59,880 bases of DNA from JBKECY01 sp047975025. GTDB lineage: Bacteria; Bacillota; Clostridia; Lachnospirales; Lachnospiraceae. The stretch covers positions 1 through 59,880 of the forward strand of contig JBKECY010000042.1 in assembly GCA_047975025.1 (NCBI GenBank). Direction: 5' to 3'. Both the position numbers and the translations under genes were made by a program. The notes beneath the pieces were generated by a model that saw only the letters and a program-made list of their open reading frames with translations, was not told the origin of the DNA and did not search any database. Shown here piece after piece: positions 58,244 through 59,880 of this stretch; within the stretch, counting starts at the first letter, position 1, and each line of letters opens with the position of its first letter.

Positions 58244-59880
58244 CTACTTCGCGAACCACGCCAGTCCTTCATAAATCCAGCCCGCCTTCACCAGATTATC
58301 TCTCTCTGCTTTATTCAGCGTATAATGGTGCTGTGCGGCTGGTTCTCCATTCGGGTTATAGCATCTAAGAATCTCATCTTTCCTTTCCGGGTCTGAATAA
58401 AATCCAATCCCTTCATCCCGCCAGCCTAAGGCCAGCAGCCGGTCTCTTTCCCTCGTATCCATCGTAAATACGTGTTCTCCCGTCTTCTTATTATAGACGC
58501 GCAGAACCGGAATTCCATCCAGTGCAGCAATCCATGAGATTCCCTCATACTTCCATCCTGCCGCTACGACCTCATCACGCTCACTGACGGTAATCGTATA
58601 GAAATGCTCTCCGCTGTTTGGGTTGTACAGGCAGAAGACCGGAGCGATTCCAACCACCCATTGTGCGTACAATGTCTGATTTTTCGTCAATTGTACAGTG
58701 GTACTTTTTGTTGTTTTTTTGCCGCCGCTTACAGATGTATACCAGCCTTGGAATACGTAGCGGTCACGCGTTGGATTTGCTGGCAGTACATATTTCTTGC
58801 CGTTTGTTACCTTTTTATCTATTTCTTGAACTTTACCAATTTTACCTGCACCAGCGTTATAGGTCACAGTAAACTTTGCCCCTGCCACGACGGTGCTCTT
58901 AGCTTTCCAGTGTGCGTAGAGTGTCTGGTTCTTGGTCAGCTTCACTGTTGTGTTTTTTGTTACTTTTGTTCCTCCGGTCTTCGCTGTGTACCAGCCCTGG
59001 AATGTATAGTTGGTGCGTTTTGGATTCGCCGGTACTGCATATTTCTTGCCATACGTTACCGTCTTCGTGACTTTAGAAGCCGTTCCAATCTTGCCGCCGT
59101 TTGCCTGATATGTCACAGTAAATTTCTTGGCAGGAGTCGTGGTGGGCGTCGGTTTCACACTCGGAGTGACAGTCGTACTCGGGGTAGGCTGTACTGTTGG
59201 TGTCGCCGTTGGCGTACTAAGTATCATAATCTCCAGTGGATTATCATTATCGTCAGCCTGTATTGCTTCCTGTACTTTGCTGTCTGTGCCAACATCTGTC
59301 TTAGAACCAATAAACGTATATTTCTCACCTGCCGGCAGCCAAAGACCTGCTTGCGCATTATAGTCGGTCGCACCACTGTTATATAGCGGAACGCTGGGGA
59401 CACTCTCAAAGCGCGGCACTGTACTAAATATAGTATCGGCAAAAACCGGTGCAAAGAGTGTGTGACCCCATGTTGCTGCCAGATAGTCATAGGCGACAGC
59501 TCCACTGTCAACTGTGACTGTTACATCGGCCTCTTCCAGTGGCACCAGCATTGAAGAATTGCGCCCATCCACCACTTTTACCGGTACGTAGTACACAGTG
59601 TCACCGTTGTTATTGATTGGTTGGGGATTAGGCGTACTTATGGTGTCATCTACAGCTAACGGAATCACACTGCCGCTGGAAATATTGATGTAGCTGTCGG
59701 CAAGCGTATTCGCTCTGACGGAGCCAATCCCGATCCCTGTGGCCTTCCTTGCCTGTGCAAACACCATGCCACTGCTAATATCTATCTGTACAAGGCTGTC
59801 CTGGTTCGTCTCTCCGGTGCCTATGGCAGCGGCATCAGCACTGCCGCCTACAGCTACAATCCGCGGATTATCTCCAAGAT
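58244..59880 (-). CDS. Large repetitive surface protein, C-terminal part (start lies beyond the window)
   Basis: The frame is open to the right edge: 544 residues of the C-terminal part are visible and the start is missing. Order: a Gly/Ala-rich region with repeated VAVGGSADAAAIGTG and ISSGMVFAQARKATGIGIG units, like a beta-helix; a globular part; a Thr-Pro linker (59129-59218); two InlB B-repeats (Listeria-Bacteroides type; 58904-59125 and 58655-58876), each with FQGWYT; and three repeats of the DUF5648 type (58250-58639) with YNPNSGEHFYT and AGWKYEGISW motifs. No LPXTG or membrane tail, so cell attachment would rely on the repeats or on the unseen N-terminus. Probably secreted. Confidence 0.88.
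   Translation of the reverse strand, partial: LGDNPRIVAVGGSADAAAIGTGETNQDSLVQIDISSGMVFAQARKATGIGIGSVRANTLADSYINISSGSVIPLAVDDTISTPNPQPINNNGDTVYYVPVKVVDGRNSSMLVPLEEADVTVTVDSGAVAYDYLAATWGHTLFAPVFADTIFSTVPRFESVPSVPLYNSGATDYNAQAGLWLPAGEKYTFIGSKTDVGTDSKVQEAIQADDNDNPLEIMILSTPTATPTVQPTPSTTVTPSVKPTPTTTPAKKFTVTYQANGGKIGTASKVTKTVTYGKKYAVPANPKRTNYTFQGWYTAKTGGTKVTKNTTVKLTKNQTLYAHWKAKSTVVAGAKFTVTYNAGAGKIGKVQEIDKKVTNGKKYVLPANPTRDRYVFQGWYTSVSGGKKTTKSTTVQLTKNQTLYAQWVVGIAPVFCLYNPNSGEHFYTITVSERDEVVAAGWKYEGISWIAALDGIPVLRVYNKKTGEHVFTMDTRERDRLLALGWRDEGIGFYSDPERKDEILRCYNPNGEPAAQHHYTLNKAERDNLVKAGWIYEGLAWFAK

Noticed and set aside
1..59880. CRISPR arrays, insertion sequences, prophage or integrase genes
   Set aside because: No regularly spaced repeats, transposase-like frames, terminal repeats with target duplications or phage genes were found; every long frame not listed is a shadow of an identified gene.

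Overview
The window looks like chromosomal DNA of a Gram-positive, low to moderate G+C anaerobe of the Clostridia, most likely a Lachnospiraceae-type gut bacterium. This is inferred from HPr kinase with a ROK glucokinase, a trigger factor-clpP-clpX-lon-engB string, an ECF-transporter/truA/rplM/rpsI string, a TsaB-RimI fusion, PucR/CdaR-type regulators, a ribose-type ABC operon, strong AGGAGG-like ribosome binding sites, and a surface protein with InlB-type and DUF5648-type repeats. No phage, transposase, plasmid or CRISPR signal was seen.

Left end (1-7.7 kb): a near-consensus promoter at 161-189 fires leftward out of the window, probably into an rRNA operon. It is followed by an aldo/keto reductase, two tRNA-Ser genes (GGA and UGA) each with its own terminator and separated by an MmcQ/YjbR-like gene, and a tight operon tsaE - tsaB/rimI fusion - rnz - tsaD - ispD (t6A tRNA modification, tRNA 3' processing, isoprenoid synthesis). 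A cyclophilin and a YigZ-family protein come next.

Housekeeping core (7.9-34.5 kb): a class A penicillin-binding protein; ftsH-uvrC-hprK-glcK; pyrG; galE; an AIM24-family protein; an iron alcohol dehydrogenase; a small acidic protein; an SDR enzyme; then a long leftward run tig-clpP-clpX-lon-engB-ecfA1-ecfA2-ecfT-truA-rplM-rpsI, with an internal promoter and probable leader before rplM. A CYTH protein and a small GNAT protein follow on the plus strand.

Accessory region (34.5-50.4 kb): this is the most unusual part. A five-gene leftward operon encodes an MFS transporter followed by four different uroporphyrinogen-decarboxylase (URO-D)-superfamily proteins, divergent from a PucR-type regulator. 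After proC comes a leftward ribose-type operon (LacI regulator, a fifth URO-D-family protein, ribokinase, RbsD, binding protein, permease, ATPase) with a clear promoter and palindromic operator. No corrinoid protein, corrinoid activase or haem pathway gene lies near the five URO-D genes. Three of the four tandem paralogs have H-x-D where the cobamide methyltransferases have the zinc-binding H-x-C. Their chemistry is therefore unknown, and this is my best candidate for an undescribed system.

Right end (50.5-59.9 kb): a shared sugar-ABC ATPase (MsmK/UgpC type) with a PucR-type regulator; a LiaRS/LnrJK-like two-component pair divergent from an LnrLMN-like ABC exporter (ATPase plus two ABC-2 permeases), with a repeated TGACA/TGTCA motif between them; a long perfect hairpin; and the C-terminal part of a large repetitive surface protein that runs off the right edge. 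All functional statements rest on reading motifs and gene order by eye; no database search was run.
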